From Meandrina meandrites (taxonomy: Eukaryota > Cnidaria > Anthozoa > Scleractinia > Meandrinidae), in NCBI GenBank assembly GCA_963693305.1, contig OY855915.1, forward strand, positions 1,904,001 through 1,968,000: a stretch of 64,000 bases of DNA. Reading direction: 5' to 3'. Under the pieces are notes generated by a model, which worked only from the letters and a program-made list of their open reading frames with translations, had not been told where the DNA came from and did no database searches. Positions 22,951 through 34,671 of the stretch are shown in pieces. The position numbers were made by a program, and so were the translations under genes. Every line of letters starts with the position of its first letter. Positions within the stretch are counted from its first letter, which is position 1.

Positions 22951-24086
22951 TTAACTTCAATAGTAAGAGTCAATTTGACGTCCAAGCGCAAGACTGTCTC
23001 GATGAAAAACTAAAAAATTTTGCGACCAATGTCCCAAATCTTCAAACATTAACGTCTTGAAAACGATTTTTCCTCATTTTACTTTTACCTCTGTAATATG
23101 TTTTAACAAGAAAGCATAATCATCCCTCTCTTGGTTTTAACAAGCCGGCCAGTCCATGAAAATAAATAAAGTGATTAAGCATCACATCATACAGCCCCCA
23201 CCCCCCTCCCCTGAAAATATACAGCATGTCGTCTCCTTCAGTAAAATGACTCAACAAAAACGCGGCAAGTTGTCAAAAATCTTTAAAACGGCATATTTTC
23301 CTCTATATTTTTGATCCAGCCAAGGCAAGAAAATTTTTTGAACTGTTAACTTTCTTTGTATACTAATTAAAGAGTCACTGTTCAATGAAAAACAAAACAT
23401 TTTGTAACAGCCTATTATTGCCTTCTAGATTTAAATGATTTTGCGAACTTTAAGTTTTCTTTTCCGCTTTGTAATAAATTTAACGAACCCGGACCAGATT
23501 AACAACTTAACTACTGCTGCTGTAAAATTTTTAACATTACTCAAAATGAGAAGTATCAGATGAATCGCATATACAAAGAAGCGCTGTAAGGACTAACTAA
23601 TCAGACAAATGGCGCCTCGGCGAGTAACACTCACTTCCAGGTCTTGTTAAAGACAAAACCTACAATTTAATATTTTTCTAACCGAAAATAAAATTATTCA
23701 TTTCAAAAATGTCAAGCGCTTTCTAAGCAATGAAGTCGTAACAAATGTTTTTTCCCAGTTTTGTATTAATTCGTTATTTTTATTTCCAAACCTAAAACAC
23801 TTACAACTTCTCAAAAAAATCAAAACCAACATCTGACATTCTTATAGAACTTGCTTTCATTATAACTTCTTTTCATATCCATTTTAGCGCACCCACGATA
23901 CGTTGCGTTATTTAAGTCTAATTCGCGCATATTATTTTCTAGAAAACGCATATAACCCAAACATTATTTCTAGCACAATTGTCTTCTCATTTTGCCCTCG
24001 GCACCAGACGTAAACAACTGGCGGTAAAACGCAGGTGAGCTATTTTCATCCTACAATATTTTCTCATATATCTAGTCACACTTCGG

Positions 24087-25605
24087 TATGGCGTTCCGTT
24101 ACGGCCAAAATCTTGAAGTCACAAAATACACAATATGAAAAGCGTCACAAATAAAACGAAGGTCGTTTACATAAAGTCAAATGGCAAAAAATCAATCGAA
24201 CCGCGCAAAAATCAATCGAACCTCGTGCAAATAAATCCAAGTTGCACAAATATAAATCGAACTGCCTAAAAATAAATCGATCCGCCAAAAAGCAAATCAA
24301 ACCCCTCAAAAATAAATCGAACCAAATGCAGATGAATCCGACTTGCACAAATCGCAATCGAACCAGCGAAAAATGGATCGAACTGCAAACAGGAATGAAA
24401 CCGCTTACACATGTTACACAAATGTCGAAACCGCACATATCGAACTTGCACAAAAATAAATCGAAAGGTCAGCGGACCGGAAGTATAGTTTCACCGGAAG
24501 TACTTCGTCGCTTAAGCTCATACCCAGTATCTCACCGCCAGCATTGCTGTTATTGTTGTTGTGAGTATGTCTTTTAGCAAGCAGCTCAGCGACTACGAAT
24601 AAGGAGAATTCTTTCGGTCATTGCAAGACCTGTTAGCCCTTTCTCTCGATGCCAACTTATCATTCGATTCTTCGATTCTTCGTGGAGGCCCAGCGAAATC
24701 CAGCTGTTACATGAAGTGCTTCCAAGAGGTCTTCCCGGCGAAATGTCGAGTCTTGGCCGACCAACACCTGATCTTACAATCCTGACACCCACTCTAGTGA
24801 TTGACTGTTGTTCTTGCTCCTCGTGCAAAGCAAAATACGACAAGTTCACACAATACTGTCTTTGTTGACTGACAATGCGCAAGAGAATGTCGAGGTCAGA
24901 AAGCAGTTGTCTTTCGGAACGATAGGACACGGGTATTCTTGACGATCAAAACACTCAAAGTTCTCTCAAAAACCATCGAGACGTCAGGAAAGGAATTCCA
25001 CAGAATCGAAGGATAAGTTGGCATCGAGAGAAAGGGCTAACAGGTCTTGCAATGACCGATAGAATTCTCCTTATTCGTAGTCGCTGAGCTGCTTGCTAAA
25101 AGACATACTCACAACAACAATAACAGCAATGCTGGCGGTGAGATACTGGGTATGAGCTTAAGCGACGAAGTACTTCCGGTGAAACTATACTTCCAGTTCG
25201 CTGACCTTTCGATTTATTTTTGTGCAAGTTCGATATGTGCGGTTTCGACATTTTTGTAACATTTGTAAGCGATTTCATTCCTGTTTGCAGTTCGATCCAT
25301 TTTTTGCTGGTTCGATTGCGATTTGTGCAGTTGGATTCATTTGCGTTTGGTTCGATTTATTTTTGAGGCGTTTGATTTGCTTTTTGGCGGATCGATTTAT
25401 TTTTAGGCAGTTCGATTGATATTTGTGCAAGTTGGATTTATTTGCACGAGGTTCGATTGATTTTTGCGCGGTTCGATTGATTTTTTGCCATTTTGACTTT
25501 ATGTAAACGACCTTCGTTTTATTTGTGACCGTTTAATAACATTTATACGCGTTTCATATTGTTTATTTTGTGACTACAAGATTTTGACCGTAACGGAACG
25601 CCATA
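24087..25605. mobile_element. IS3EU-like DNA transposon derivative with about 590-bp inverted repeats
   Basis: Ends TATGGCGTTCCGTTACGG are identical and inverted, flanked by CTTCGG at 24081-24086 and 25606-25611. The single-copy site (CTTTGGCATCTG) is seen in the related units II and III. A 6-bp duplication with TAYGG-type ends matches IS3EU as I remember it. Arms run about 24087-24672 and 25000-25605. Each arm holds about ten variants of a 20-bp minirepeat around AAAAATAAATCGAACTGC, likely binding sites for the transposase. Confidence 0.75.
24586..24930 (-). pseudogene. Remnant of integrase-like transposase N-terminus
   Basis: This 114-codon open stretch contains LDILLRIVSQQRQYC and GVGRPRLDIS. 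The GRPR(L/F)DI-type DNA-binding segment is seen in integrase-core transposases. After GRPRLDIS the similarity passes to another frame, REDLLEALHVTAGFRW, so a 1-2 base frameshift is present. The catalytic core is absent. It bridges the left arm and the central spacer of the IS3EU-like element, agreeing with that class. It cannot encode a working enzyme. Confidence 0.5.
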
Positions 25606-25665
25606 CTTCGGCATCTGCTTGAAACGAAGTACTAGCAGTAGAGATCCATAAACATTATTTAGTAA

Positions 25666-26384
25666 AGAGAAATAAGACATTCCCCTGTGAACCTGCACGT
25701 CCCTCGCTTATTAATAATATGTATTTTTTCTCCTTGCATATAATTGTATTTTACTCCTTTGTATGTGCACGTTACGCACTTGTTGTGGTTCAAGAAAAAT
25801 TAACACTTCAGTGAAGAGGACGACAGCACAGGTTTATTCCGAGTATATATCTTTTGAAAGTTACTGAAGATTGCCCGTCATCAATAAAGATGCCTCTGAA
25901 ATAGCGAGCGATTTTCAAACGTTCCTAGGATTAAAACTGAAATACTAATCATGGCGTTTACATAAAAAAACGAGCAAGATCTTTGGTAAGAGTTGCAGAC
26001 CTACTTTCAGATAAAACTTAAAATTTAGTCCAGGGTAAGATCAAATTCTAAAAATGTTGTACCCCCAAATTTACTGAAATTGTAACAAAAGACCCATTGG
26101 AATGAAAGGATACGTCGCTTGAGAATGATATACAATAAACAACAATGGAAGGTTTAAATATAACAATGTTATTGAGAACGGATCTATGGCTACCTGAGAA
26201 ATTGAATACTTTGATCGGAACCTTCTACCACCAATCCAGGGGTACCGGCCGGTTGTGTTTGTATGTTAAAAGAGATTTGATCGAGATCAAGTTGTACACC
26301 TTTACTAAAGCAAAGAAGGGAAGCTCAATATTGAGATATACATCCGATAAATATCCTCTACTAGGAAGAAAACAGTTCGTTTGA
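25666..26384. other. Spacer between units I and II
   Basis: AT-rich sequence with no gene recognised. Confidence 0.5.
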
Positions 26385-28097
26385 GAAGCTGTAATCCTTC
26401 CTCGGTTAGTTTGTATATAACAGCTATTTACAACATTAACCGCCGTTCTTGGACTACTAGCGTCATGAAAAGTCACTGTAAGACGTTTTAGCTCCAAGAC
26501 TATCTCGATGAAAAACTAAAAATTGTGTCAACATAAACGTTCCAAACCGCCAAGCATTATCGTCCTAGTAACCATTTAGCTAACTTTTCTTTAACTTTTT
26601 GTAAAAAAATTTCACACGCAAGGCTATAAAATAAAAGAGCAGGTTTACTACAAAAATACCTCAAACTATTGCTTGTGTTACTAACCTAGCTATGGGATAT
26701 TTTGTCAATAATAAATTTCAATCATTCTCCCGACAAATGGCGCCTCGGCGAGTAATACGCAGCCTTGTCTCTCTTTTCGTCTTAAGCTAGTCAAGACAAG
26801 GAAATTGTTTGAACTGTTAACTTCCTTTGTAATTAAGGACTCTCTATTAGCCCAAGACTATCTCGATGAAAAAAAAAACATCCAATCCAAACAGTAGGGA
26901 CCGTCAGATTGGAGTACGAGTATATGAGATCGAGTACGACTTGAATTTCAGTCCCTGAGTTACGTTTGAAAAGCTCTTACTCCTCCCTGTTGCTGACCAA
27001 TTGAAAGGAGACTATCGATACAAGATTGGAGTGAAATGTGACAATCCAATGCATAAGCGCTAGGTTTAAAAAGACCTACTCGCACTAACCCGCGTGCTCT
27101 TACTACGATCTGAAGGTCCATATTATCGTCTTACAAACGATTTTGTCAACGTTTCGTTTCCTCTTTGTAACAAATTTTAACAACCAGACTATGAAAATCA
27201 TAAAGAAGCCGATTAAACATTTATCTCGTGTTACTGACCTTGCCGTGCAGTAAAATTTTTGACTTTACTCAAAATAAGAAATATCAGATTAATTACGAAT
27301 ACAAAGAAGTGCTGTAAGTACAAACTGCTCAATTAAATCCCTAATTTTAATATCCGACACCTAAGCGAACAACGCATAACATTCTCTTCCAGATCTTGTT
27401 TAAGACAAAACCTCCATTAATGTTTTTATTTCTAACCGAAAATAAAATTATTTAACTATGTTAAGAACGGCAGGAAAATAGTTGTGCCAAGGTAATGTTT
27501 TTAAAAATATTTTTTAACATTCGGCTTGAATGCTGTGGTTCTGTGTTCAGTTGGTTTCCGTGCAGTTTGTTGACATGCAACAAACCTGTTTTCGATATTT
27601 CGCTTGCATTTCGTAAAAAGCGGACCATTTACGAACAAAAAACATAGTTACAAGTGTTCCAAACGAGTTTCCGTAGTATTACATATACAAAGTGCACATA
27701 ATCCAAACAATTATTTCTAGCACAGTTGTCTTCTCATTTTGCCTTCGGCACGAGACGTAATTAACAGTCGGCTAAGCGCACAAGAGCTATTCTTTTATCC
27801 TACAATATTTTTGTGAGATATCTTACACTTTGGCATCTGTTTATTAAAAAGAAAGTACTATCAGTACAGCTCAGTATATTTATCGCTCAGAAAGGAAGAA
27901 AGAAATTTTTACCGAAATAATCACGCTCGACGGAGCCTCACCTTGGAAACCATTACGCCGCTTGTGTATTCAACATGTTCAATGGTTGCAAATGTGTATG
28001 TTATACTATTGTCCTGCCTTTCATTGCGGGGAAACCATTATACCTCTTGCCTATTAGGTATAGTATTAGCGAAATACAATTATCATTTAGTTTTTTG

Positions 28098-28354
28098 TGA
28101 ATAAATATTTCGTGGCTAGTCTCACGCAGCGTATCGTCCCGGCCAAGGGACTCTTCAGAGACCTTTTCTGCTAGCAAACCGTTGAGCATCGCGCTCAAAG
28201 TCCCGTTCGCAATGCCGAACGGGACTTTGAGCGCGATGCTCAACGAGTTTGCTGGCAGAAAAGGTCTCTGAAGAGTCCCTTGGCCGGGACGAAACGCTGC
28301 GTCAGACTAGCCACGAAATATTTATTCACAAGTAACTGTATACTTTCATTGTCA
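28098..28354. mobile_element. Perfect-hairpin insertion (unit II copy)
   Basis: Arms of about 115 bp pair around a 6-nt loop (CAATGC), including TCGTGGCTAGTC and GTTGAGCATCGCGCTCAAAG. It is flanked by 13-bp direct copies ATTTAGTTTTTTG (28085-28097 and 28355-28367). Unit V has a single ATTTAGTTTTTTG and no hairpin, which marks this as an insertion. A tail of about 35 bp after the hairpin is unpaired. Confidence 0.8.
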
Positions 28355-28404
28355 ATTTAGTTTTTTGGTAATGTAAATTATTCAACCAAATGTGACTATT
28401 CATT

Positions 28405-28447
28405 GTTGCAATCAACTGAGTCATTCGTCCGAGAGGCGTTGAACGAG
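28405..28447 (+). other. Candidate non-coding first exon of the secreted-protein gene (unit II)
   Basis: Sequence ending GGCGTTGAACGAG meets a consensus donor GTGAGT at 28448. The same junction occurs in unit III. In unit V the donor GT is AT. The left boundary (transcription start) is a guess. Confidence 0.4.
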
Positions 28448-28527
28448 GTGAGTGAGCAAGTCACTTTGCGCCGTTGTTTTTCACATTTTATAAAGCCTAG
28501 CTCATATTTGTTCCTCTTTTTCCATAG

Positions 28528-28587
28528 TGTTTATTGAAGAAACACATACAATTTCTTCTTTCGTTAATTTTGATTGAAGCCGCAAAG
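28528..28587 (+). other. Candidate non-coding second exon (unit II)
   Basis: Acceptor TTTTTCCATAG and donor AAAG/GTATGC bound a 60-bp segment kept in units III (34582-34641), IV and V (60900-60955, minus). It has no long frame and probably belongs to the 5' UTR. Confidence 0.45.
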
Positions 28588-28916
28588 GTATGCAATTCTC
28601 CCTTTTCACATTCTCAAAACGGCAATTATTGGACCAAAGTATTTCATTTCTCCCTTATCGCTGGACCAGCCTTTCTGGCTTATCCACGCTGTTCTAAATA
28701 CCGTTTTGTGATTTACTGGCCTACTATTTCCAACAATTTTATTGCGATTTTCTTGAGTTTGTCTTATGATGTGTGCTTTGCATGCAGCAACCAAAATGTG
28801 TGTTGACGACTTCTTCAGGGCATTCCAACCTTCCCTCAACTTAATTCTAAGATAAATATGAATGTAGATTTAAACACTTACTAAATAGTTTCCTCTCTTT
28901 TTTTCCTGTGTGTCAG

Positions 28917-30051
28917 ATGAAAGCATTTGCAGTTTTCGTTCTTTTGATGCTGGTTTTCATGCCAATGGTTTTGAGCCGGGCTTTTGTATACGCTAACGGC
29001 GTTCAGTTGAACGAGGTCGAAAACAACGGCTACAAGGTGATACAAATGTAACTAAGACTTTGAATTACCCTCAACAGAAGGTTTACTTTTGTAAAGCGAG
29101 GAAACGAGAATAAAATACAATAGTAGCCCTAACAGGGTTAATTTAACAGGATTTGAAAGGTGTTATCCGACATCAAACGACCAAATATTCAACTGATAAT
29201 AGTGCCAAATGTTGAGAAAGGTCTTTTTGAATACCAAGATGGCCGTTTTCCCCAACGGGGGGAGGGGGGAGGGGGGGGGAGGGGGGAGGGTTACTCACCT
29301 CATGAATTCGCATCCAGTTATATCCTTCCAGCCTAAGAAGGGTACACCTCAGTTCAGGCAAAGCGTCCATGTTTAGCCCACTGTAGGGACAACCCTCCTG
29401 GGAGATCTTACCGACAATATAACCTTAACTTCCATGAGAAAACAAAAACACGAGGATCTTCGCGTGATTGTAACCGTTTTCTTTAAGTTGGAAAACTTTA
29501 AGGAAGACGACCATCCTGGCGTAAAGGACATCAGTTACCCTGGAGATTCTGCTAAATTTCGAAAGCGCACAGGACCCCACGGCGAAGATGGTAGGCCATG
29601 GTAGGCAGGTAAGGTAGACCTCACCTAGTCTTGTTAACGTTGCTTATCTCTACTAGAACAGCAAGTGAAAATAAACCATTTTTAAGTCGCCACCCAAATT
29701 GTCACGCAATTCTTTTCTGATTGTTACCAAGCTTGGTTCGCGCGAATTATTGTTAACTTTCTGCCGCCAACATATAGTTTTTCAGTTGGACATTTTTTTA
29801 TCTTTGCTGCATTGGGAATTCGTTCACGACAAAATTTACAAGTTTGCACTTCGAACGGGCTAGATGGTGACACTAGCCGGCCTAATGGTTATTAAATGGC
29901 TATAAAAGCGATACTTCGTCCATGGGTGACATATTTGCACATTGTTAGATTCATTATTTCCGTTTTATTTTCAATGCAAACGTTCGTTCTTATTCTGTAC
30001 TGCTTAACGATTTCTTTATTTCTGTTTTTGTTGTTGATGCAGAGGCGATGA
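28917..30051 (+). CDS. Small secreted protein, unit II copy
   Basis: Not recognised as a known family. Exon A (28917-29036) begins with ATG directly after the acceptor TGTGTCAG. It encodes signal peptide MKAFAVFVLLMLVFMPMVLS, then RAFVYANGVQLNEVENNGYK, with phase-0 donor AAG/GTGATA. Exon B (from 29377, acceptor GTTTAG) encodes 75 residues with central VIVTVFFKLENFKEDDHPGV and ends at TAG 29602-29604. In unit V this codon is AAG followed by a donor. Exon C (30043, acceptor GATGCAG) would add RR and a stop; AATAAA is at 30144. Two products are possible: about 115 aa (A+B), or 42 aa ending KRR (A+C). Support comes from phase agreement and conservation among copies. The unit V copy differs in exon A by an in-frame 12-bp gap. 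There are no cysteines in the mature part. A secreted signalling or defence role is only a guess. Confidence 0.5.
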
Positions 30052-30143
30052 TGAAAGGGACGATGAATGAGGATCCTCTACATTTAATCCATTTCATATA
30101 ATCATGACGTCATTAGTGACGTATCAATGATGTAATCTGTGGG

Positions 30144-30149
30144 AATAAA
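30144..30149 (+). terminator. Poly-A signal of the unit II gene
   Basis: AATAAA about 90 bp after exon C; also present in unit III (GGGAATAAAAATAAA near 44313). Confidence 0.5.
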
Positions 30150-30870
30150 AATAAATGGTGAATGGTAAATGGGTAAAATGGCGTGTGTTGTTTTTCAATC
30201 ATTTGTGATATTACGACTTTTACAGTTAACTTACATCGCGGAAACGTTTTTAACAGCATGTTAGCTGCTCAAAATTTCTGCTTGATAATTCTTTCAAAAC
30301 TCTTTTCATTTCATTTTATGTCAAGGGATTCCCACGGAAACACGAACATGTACCACGTGAATGTCAAAAATATCACAGAGCAGTATATAATTGGTTTGGA
30401 AGGTTTTTCTAGCTCTACGGTCAAAGATAACTCAGACTTACAAGCAACCCTGTGCGCTCAACCACACTACTTTATTTACTGTATAACTTTACAATATAAA
30501 CAACTGATTTGGGTGAAACACTGGTGAGTTCATGGCTTGCCGACTAAAAGACCCCGTATCTGCACTGTTGTGTGTGTTTTTCTGGGTAGTGTGGGCAAAA
30601 TCGAGCGAATTGAGAGTGGGCTCGCCTATATATGGCGTACACTTTGGAGAGAAATCAACTGCTGTGAAAAGGAATATCCCAACTGAATGTGAACGGTTTT
30701 TTTTACTTACATCCAGCCTCGCTCTATAGTAAAATAGAGCGGGAAGTAGAGAGTTCTTGGGTTCAAGGATTTCACACATCCGGACTTGGCGGACTGGCGT
30801 GCGCCAAGTCGCTCTCTTGATTTGCAGGAGACCGCTGGATACGGAGGGCGCATAGACAATTTGCGAGTTA

Positions 30871-31016
30871 CCTTTTGCCTCTGTGCCAAAACGAATCTTC
30901 GTGCGAAACCACTCATATGAAACGGAGTTCCACCTGCACATCCATTTTCATGCAAATCAATCTCATTTTCATTTCAATGGTTTCGCACGGACTCGTTTTG
31001 AAAACGAGGCAAAGGG
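30871..31016. repeat. Inverted-repeat MITE-like element
   Basis: Arms around TTTGCCTC and CGTGCGAAACCA occur in inverted orientation at 30871-30915 and 30977-31015. The spacer has GATTGATTTGCATG-like sequence on the complement. The end structure was not resolved. Confidence 0.45.
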
Positions 31017-31688
31017 CAACTATTGGCGGTTGATTTAGATTTTGTGCGTTTCGCGCGCGAACACTTCACGACGCGATTTTATATTACTTTTTTGTAAGTG
31101 ATTAGTTTAAATAACACTATCCATACAAAGAAAAGACGGGCGACGTGGAGCAGGTCTTTCACACATCAAGTGCCGTTATATCATCAAAAGAAAAGCTGTT
31201 CTTCTCACGGCATTCGTTCCTTTTGAACAGCGGTTGTTATACAACAGGTAAATATGTGGTGTAACAATCATCCATCACAGTGGTTCATCAGTTGTTCAAA
31301 GACAATGGATCGAGGCTTTTCGCAAAAAACAACAATTACAACATTTTTAAGTGTTGAAAATTTATTTACAAATCACTGTTGAGCATTGCACTTTGCCACA
31401 GAGAACCAAATTGCTAAAGAGGCACAATAATAAAATCAACTAGTCTCCAATCCCCACTCCAGAAAACTCGGCAAGACTGAGTACTAGTAAGATCGTTTGG
31501 AGAGCCTGATTGTTTTAAACCAAGTTTAACAGATTCCAAAATGATTTGTATAATAACATCTCCTGGTTTCAAGTAAGAGCCATTTTGCATATTTTCGCGT
31601 CTTCCCAGATATCGAAGCTGGCGTGACAATCGAAGCTGGCGTGACAAGGCCGAATAAGTTGTTACAAATGTGTATAGCAGCTATTTAA

Positions 31689-32346
31689 GGACGTTCGCGC
31701 GAAAATTTTCTAGTCGATAGATTTTTCTAAAATTTTTACTGAGGACGGATAATGAGTTACTTGTGTCAGAAATACAAAAAAAAAGTGGGGGTCACCGACT
31801 TCGTTTCAGAGATAAAGTCTGTAGAAAACTACCCTAATTTTGAAAAATTGGCGCACGTAATTTCGCATGGCTTTCAAGGTTTGTAGTTTAAATTATCGAT
31901 AATGAGAAAACGGAGGCAAACGATCTTGGTGATGTTTTGAAGAAGTGCGTCTGTTGCGTAAATAATTTTAAGTGTTGCCATCTTTTATGCAAAACTTAGC
32001 CCTGGAAGAGGCATTTGAACCCGTCGTACGGCAAAACGAAAAGATCAAAAAGCGGAATTCGAACGTGCGTGGGGCAAAAAAAATCAACCTTTTAATCGAT
32101 AGATTTTTTTCATTTTCTCACAAAACGTAGATAATCGTTAACAAAAGTGATCTGTTAAGAAAAAAGTAGGGGTCACCGACCATTTAAGCTAGCAAACTGC
32201 AAGCGAAGTTATCGCAACGGTTACTCACCATATATGTGGTTGGAAAGTTTCCTCAGCGCGCGCGCTCGATGCATGACGTGGCGTAGCGTTGCGACAGGAA
32301 TTACGTGCGCAGTAAGGATGCGCATAAACAATTAGCGCGAACGTAC
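31689..32346. mobile_element. TTAA-flanked MITE with GGACGTTCGCGC ends
   Basis: TTAA at 31685-31688 and 32347-32350 flanks GGACGTTCGCGCGAAAA and (inverted) GTACGTTCGCGCTAATT. The interior repeats GGGGTCACCGAC twice in related contexts. Unit II shows the uninterrupted site (GCTATTTACAACATTAACCG), confirming insertion. Confidence 0.75.
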
Positions 32347-32376
32347 TTAAGATTAACCGCCGTTCTTGGACTACTA

Positions 32377-32537
32377 CTAATTCGAACTCCGTTATTTTGA
32401 ATTTTCCGTTATTTCGAACTAAAACCCATTTCCCTTGGACTTGCCCTTCCGTCATTTACTATCGGCTATTTCGAACTCCCGCTATTTCGAACTATTTTTC
32501 CTTTCCCCTGACGGTTCGAAATAGCGAGATTCAACTG
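32377..32537. mobile_element. Pogo/Tigger-like short insert
   Basis: About 160 bp is present in unit III and absent at the same place in unit II (GGACTACTAGCGTC). On the minus strand it begins CAGTTGAATCTCGCTATTTC next to TA. TATTTCGAACT repeats recur inside. A CAGTTGAA-type start at TA is typical of pogo-like elements. Confidence 0.6.
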
Positions 32538-34151
32538 TACTAGCGTCTCGATGAAAAATTAAAAATTGTGTCAACATAAACGTTCCAAAACTCCAAGCAT
32601 TATCGTCCTAGTAACTATTAAGCTAACTTTTCTTTAACTTTTTGTAAAAAAAATTCAGACGCAAGGCTATAAAATAAAAGAGCAGGTTTACTACAAAAAT
32701 ACCTCAAACTATTGCTTGTGTTACTAACCTTGCTATGGGATATTTTGTCAATAATAAATTTCAATCATTCTCCCGACAAATGGCGCCTCGGCGAGTAATA
32801 CGCAGCCTTGTCTCTCTTTTCGTCTTAAGCTAGTCAAGACAAGGAAATTGTTTGAACTGTTAACTTCCTTTGTAATTAAGGACTCTCTATTAGCCCAAGA
32901 CTATCTCGATGAAAAAAAAAACATCTTGCGAACAACGTTCCAATCCAAACAGTAGGGACCGTCAGATTGAAGTACGAGTATATGAGATCGAGTACGACTT
33001 GAATTTCAGTCCCTGAGTTACGTTTGAAAAGCTCTTACTCCTCCCTGTTGCTGACCAATTGAAAGGAGACTATCGATACAAGATTGGAGTGAAATGTGAC
33101 AATCCAATGCATAAGCGCTAGGTTTAAAAAGACCTACTCGCACTAACCCGCGTGCTCTTACTACGATCTGAAGGTCCATATTATCGTCTTACAAACGATT
33201 TTGTCAACGTTTCGTTTCCTCTTTGTAACAAATTTTAACAACCGGACTATGAAAATCATAAAGAAGCCGATTAAACATTTATCTCGTGTTACTGACCTTG
33301 CCGTGCAGTAAAATTTTTGACTTTACTCAAAATAAGAAATATCAGATTAATTACGAATACAAAGAAGTGCTGTAAGGACAAACTGCTCAATTAAATCCCT
33401 AATTTTAATATCCGACACCTAAGCGAACAACGCATAACATTCTCTTCCAGATCTTGTTTAAGACAAAACCTCCATTACTTTTTTTATTTCTAACCGAAAT
33501 AAAATTATTTAACTATGTTAAGAACGGCAGGAAAATAGTTTTGCCAAGGTAATGTTTAAATATTTTTTAACATTCGGCTTGAATGCTGTGGTTCTGTGTT
33601 CAGTTGGTTTCCGTGCAGTTTGTTGACATGCAACAAACCTGTTTTCGATATTTCGCTTGCATTTCGTAAAAAGCGGACCATTTACGAACAAAAAATCATA
33701 GTTACAATTCTTCCAAACGAGTTTCCGTAGTATTACATATACAAAGTGCACATAACCCAAACAATTATTTCTAGCACAGTTGTCTTCTCATTTTGCCTTC
33801 GGCACGAGACGTAATTAACAGTCGGCTAAGCGCACAAGAGCTATTCTTTTATCCTACAATATTTTTGTGAGATATCTTACACTTTGGCATCTGTTTATTA
33901 AAAAGAAAGTACTATCAGTACAGCTCAGTATATTTATCGCTCAGAAAGGAAGAAAGAAATTTTTACCGAAATAATCACGCTCGACGGAGCCTCACCTTGG
34001 AAACCATTACGCCGCTTGTGTATTCAACATGTTCAATGGTTGCAAATGTGTATGTTATACTATTGTCCTGCCTTTCATTGCGGGGAAACCATTATACCTC
34101 TTGCCTATTAGGTATAGCATTAGCGAAATACAATTATCATTTAGTTTTTTG

Positions 34152-34408
34152 TGAATAAATATTTCGTGGCTAGTCTCACGCAGCGTATCGTCCCGGCCAA
34201 GGGACTCTTCAGAGACCTTTTCTGCTAGCAAACCGTTGAGCATCGCGCTCAAATTGCCGTTCGCAATGCCGAACGGGACTTTGAGCGCGATGCTCAACGA
34301 GTTTGCTGGCAGAAAAGGTCTCTGAAGAGTCCCTTGGCCGGGACGAAACGCTGCGTCAGACTAGCCACGAAATATTTATTCACAAGTAACTGTCAACTTT
34401 CATTGTCA
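34152..34408. mobile_element. Perfect-hairpin insertion (unit III copy)
   Basis: Same 257-bp insert as at 28098-28354, with the 13-bp flanks at 34139-34151 and 34409-34421. It therefore entered before units II and III separated. The hairpin has a few arm mismatches here (CTCAAATTGCCG against CTCAAAGTCCCG in unit II). Confidence 0.8.
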
Positions 34409-34671
34409 ATTTAGTTTTTTGGTAATGTAAATTATTCAACCAAATGTGACTATTCATTGTTGCAATCAACTGAGTCATTCGTCCGAGAGGCGTTGAACGA
34501 GGTGAGTGAGCAAGTCACTTTGCGCCGTTGTTTTTCTCATTTTATAAAGCCTAGCTCATATTTGTTCCACTTTTTCCATAGTGTTTATTGAAGAAACACG
34601 TACAATTTCTTCTTTCGTTAATTTTGATTGAAGCCGCAAAGGTATGCAATTCTCCCTTTTCACATTCTTAA

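Larger units (their letters stand above)
22956..25665 (+). repeat. Unit I: diverged copy of the gene-bearing repeat, upstream part only
   Basis: It aligns by eye with 26490-27900 and 32540-33960 (shared GACAAATGGCGCCTCGGCGAG, TGTCTTCTCATTTTGCC, ACAAAGAAGCGCTGTAAGGAC). It is more diverged than II and III are from each other, contains none of the gene exons, and is interrupted at 24087-25605 by the IS3EU-like element. Confidence 0.65.
26385..30465 (+). repeat. Unit II: most complete copy of the gene-bearing repeat
   Basis: It parallels unit III at an offset of 6054 bp over 26500-28610, with very few differences. After the transposon-interrupted gap it matches 42836-44625. It holds leader exons, the secreted-protein gene and a poly-A signal. 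It lacks the MITE at 31689, the pogo-like insert at 32377 and the 8.1-kb transposon found in unit III, so it provides their empty sites. Confidence 0.8.

Noticed and set aside
24242..24577. Lys/Asn-rich 111-codon frame, and its minus-strand Cys/Phe-rich partners
   Set aside because: They are translations of the minirepeats in the IS3EU-like inverted repeat; mirror images occur in the other arm.
29173..29370. Antisense frame MDALPELRCTLLRLEGYNWM with a GTGAGT donor, opposite to the secreted-protein gene
   Set aside because: Its upstream antisense frame is closed by a stop in unit II, and the related stretch in unit VI has a stop in that frame. The sense frame shows the better-conserved FFKLENF core. 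Kept in mind as an alternative.
30489..30941. 150-codon open frame on the minus strand
   Set aside because: It spans an inverted-repeat element, has no domain, and no splice or start signals.
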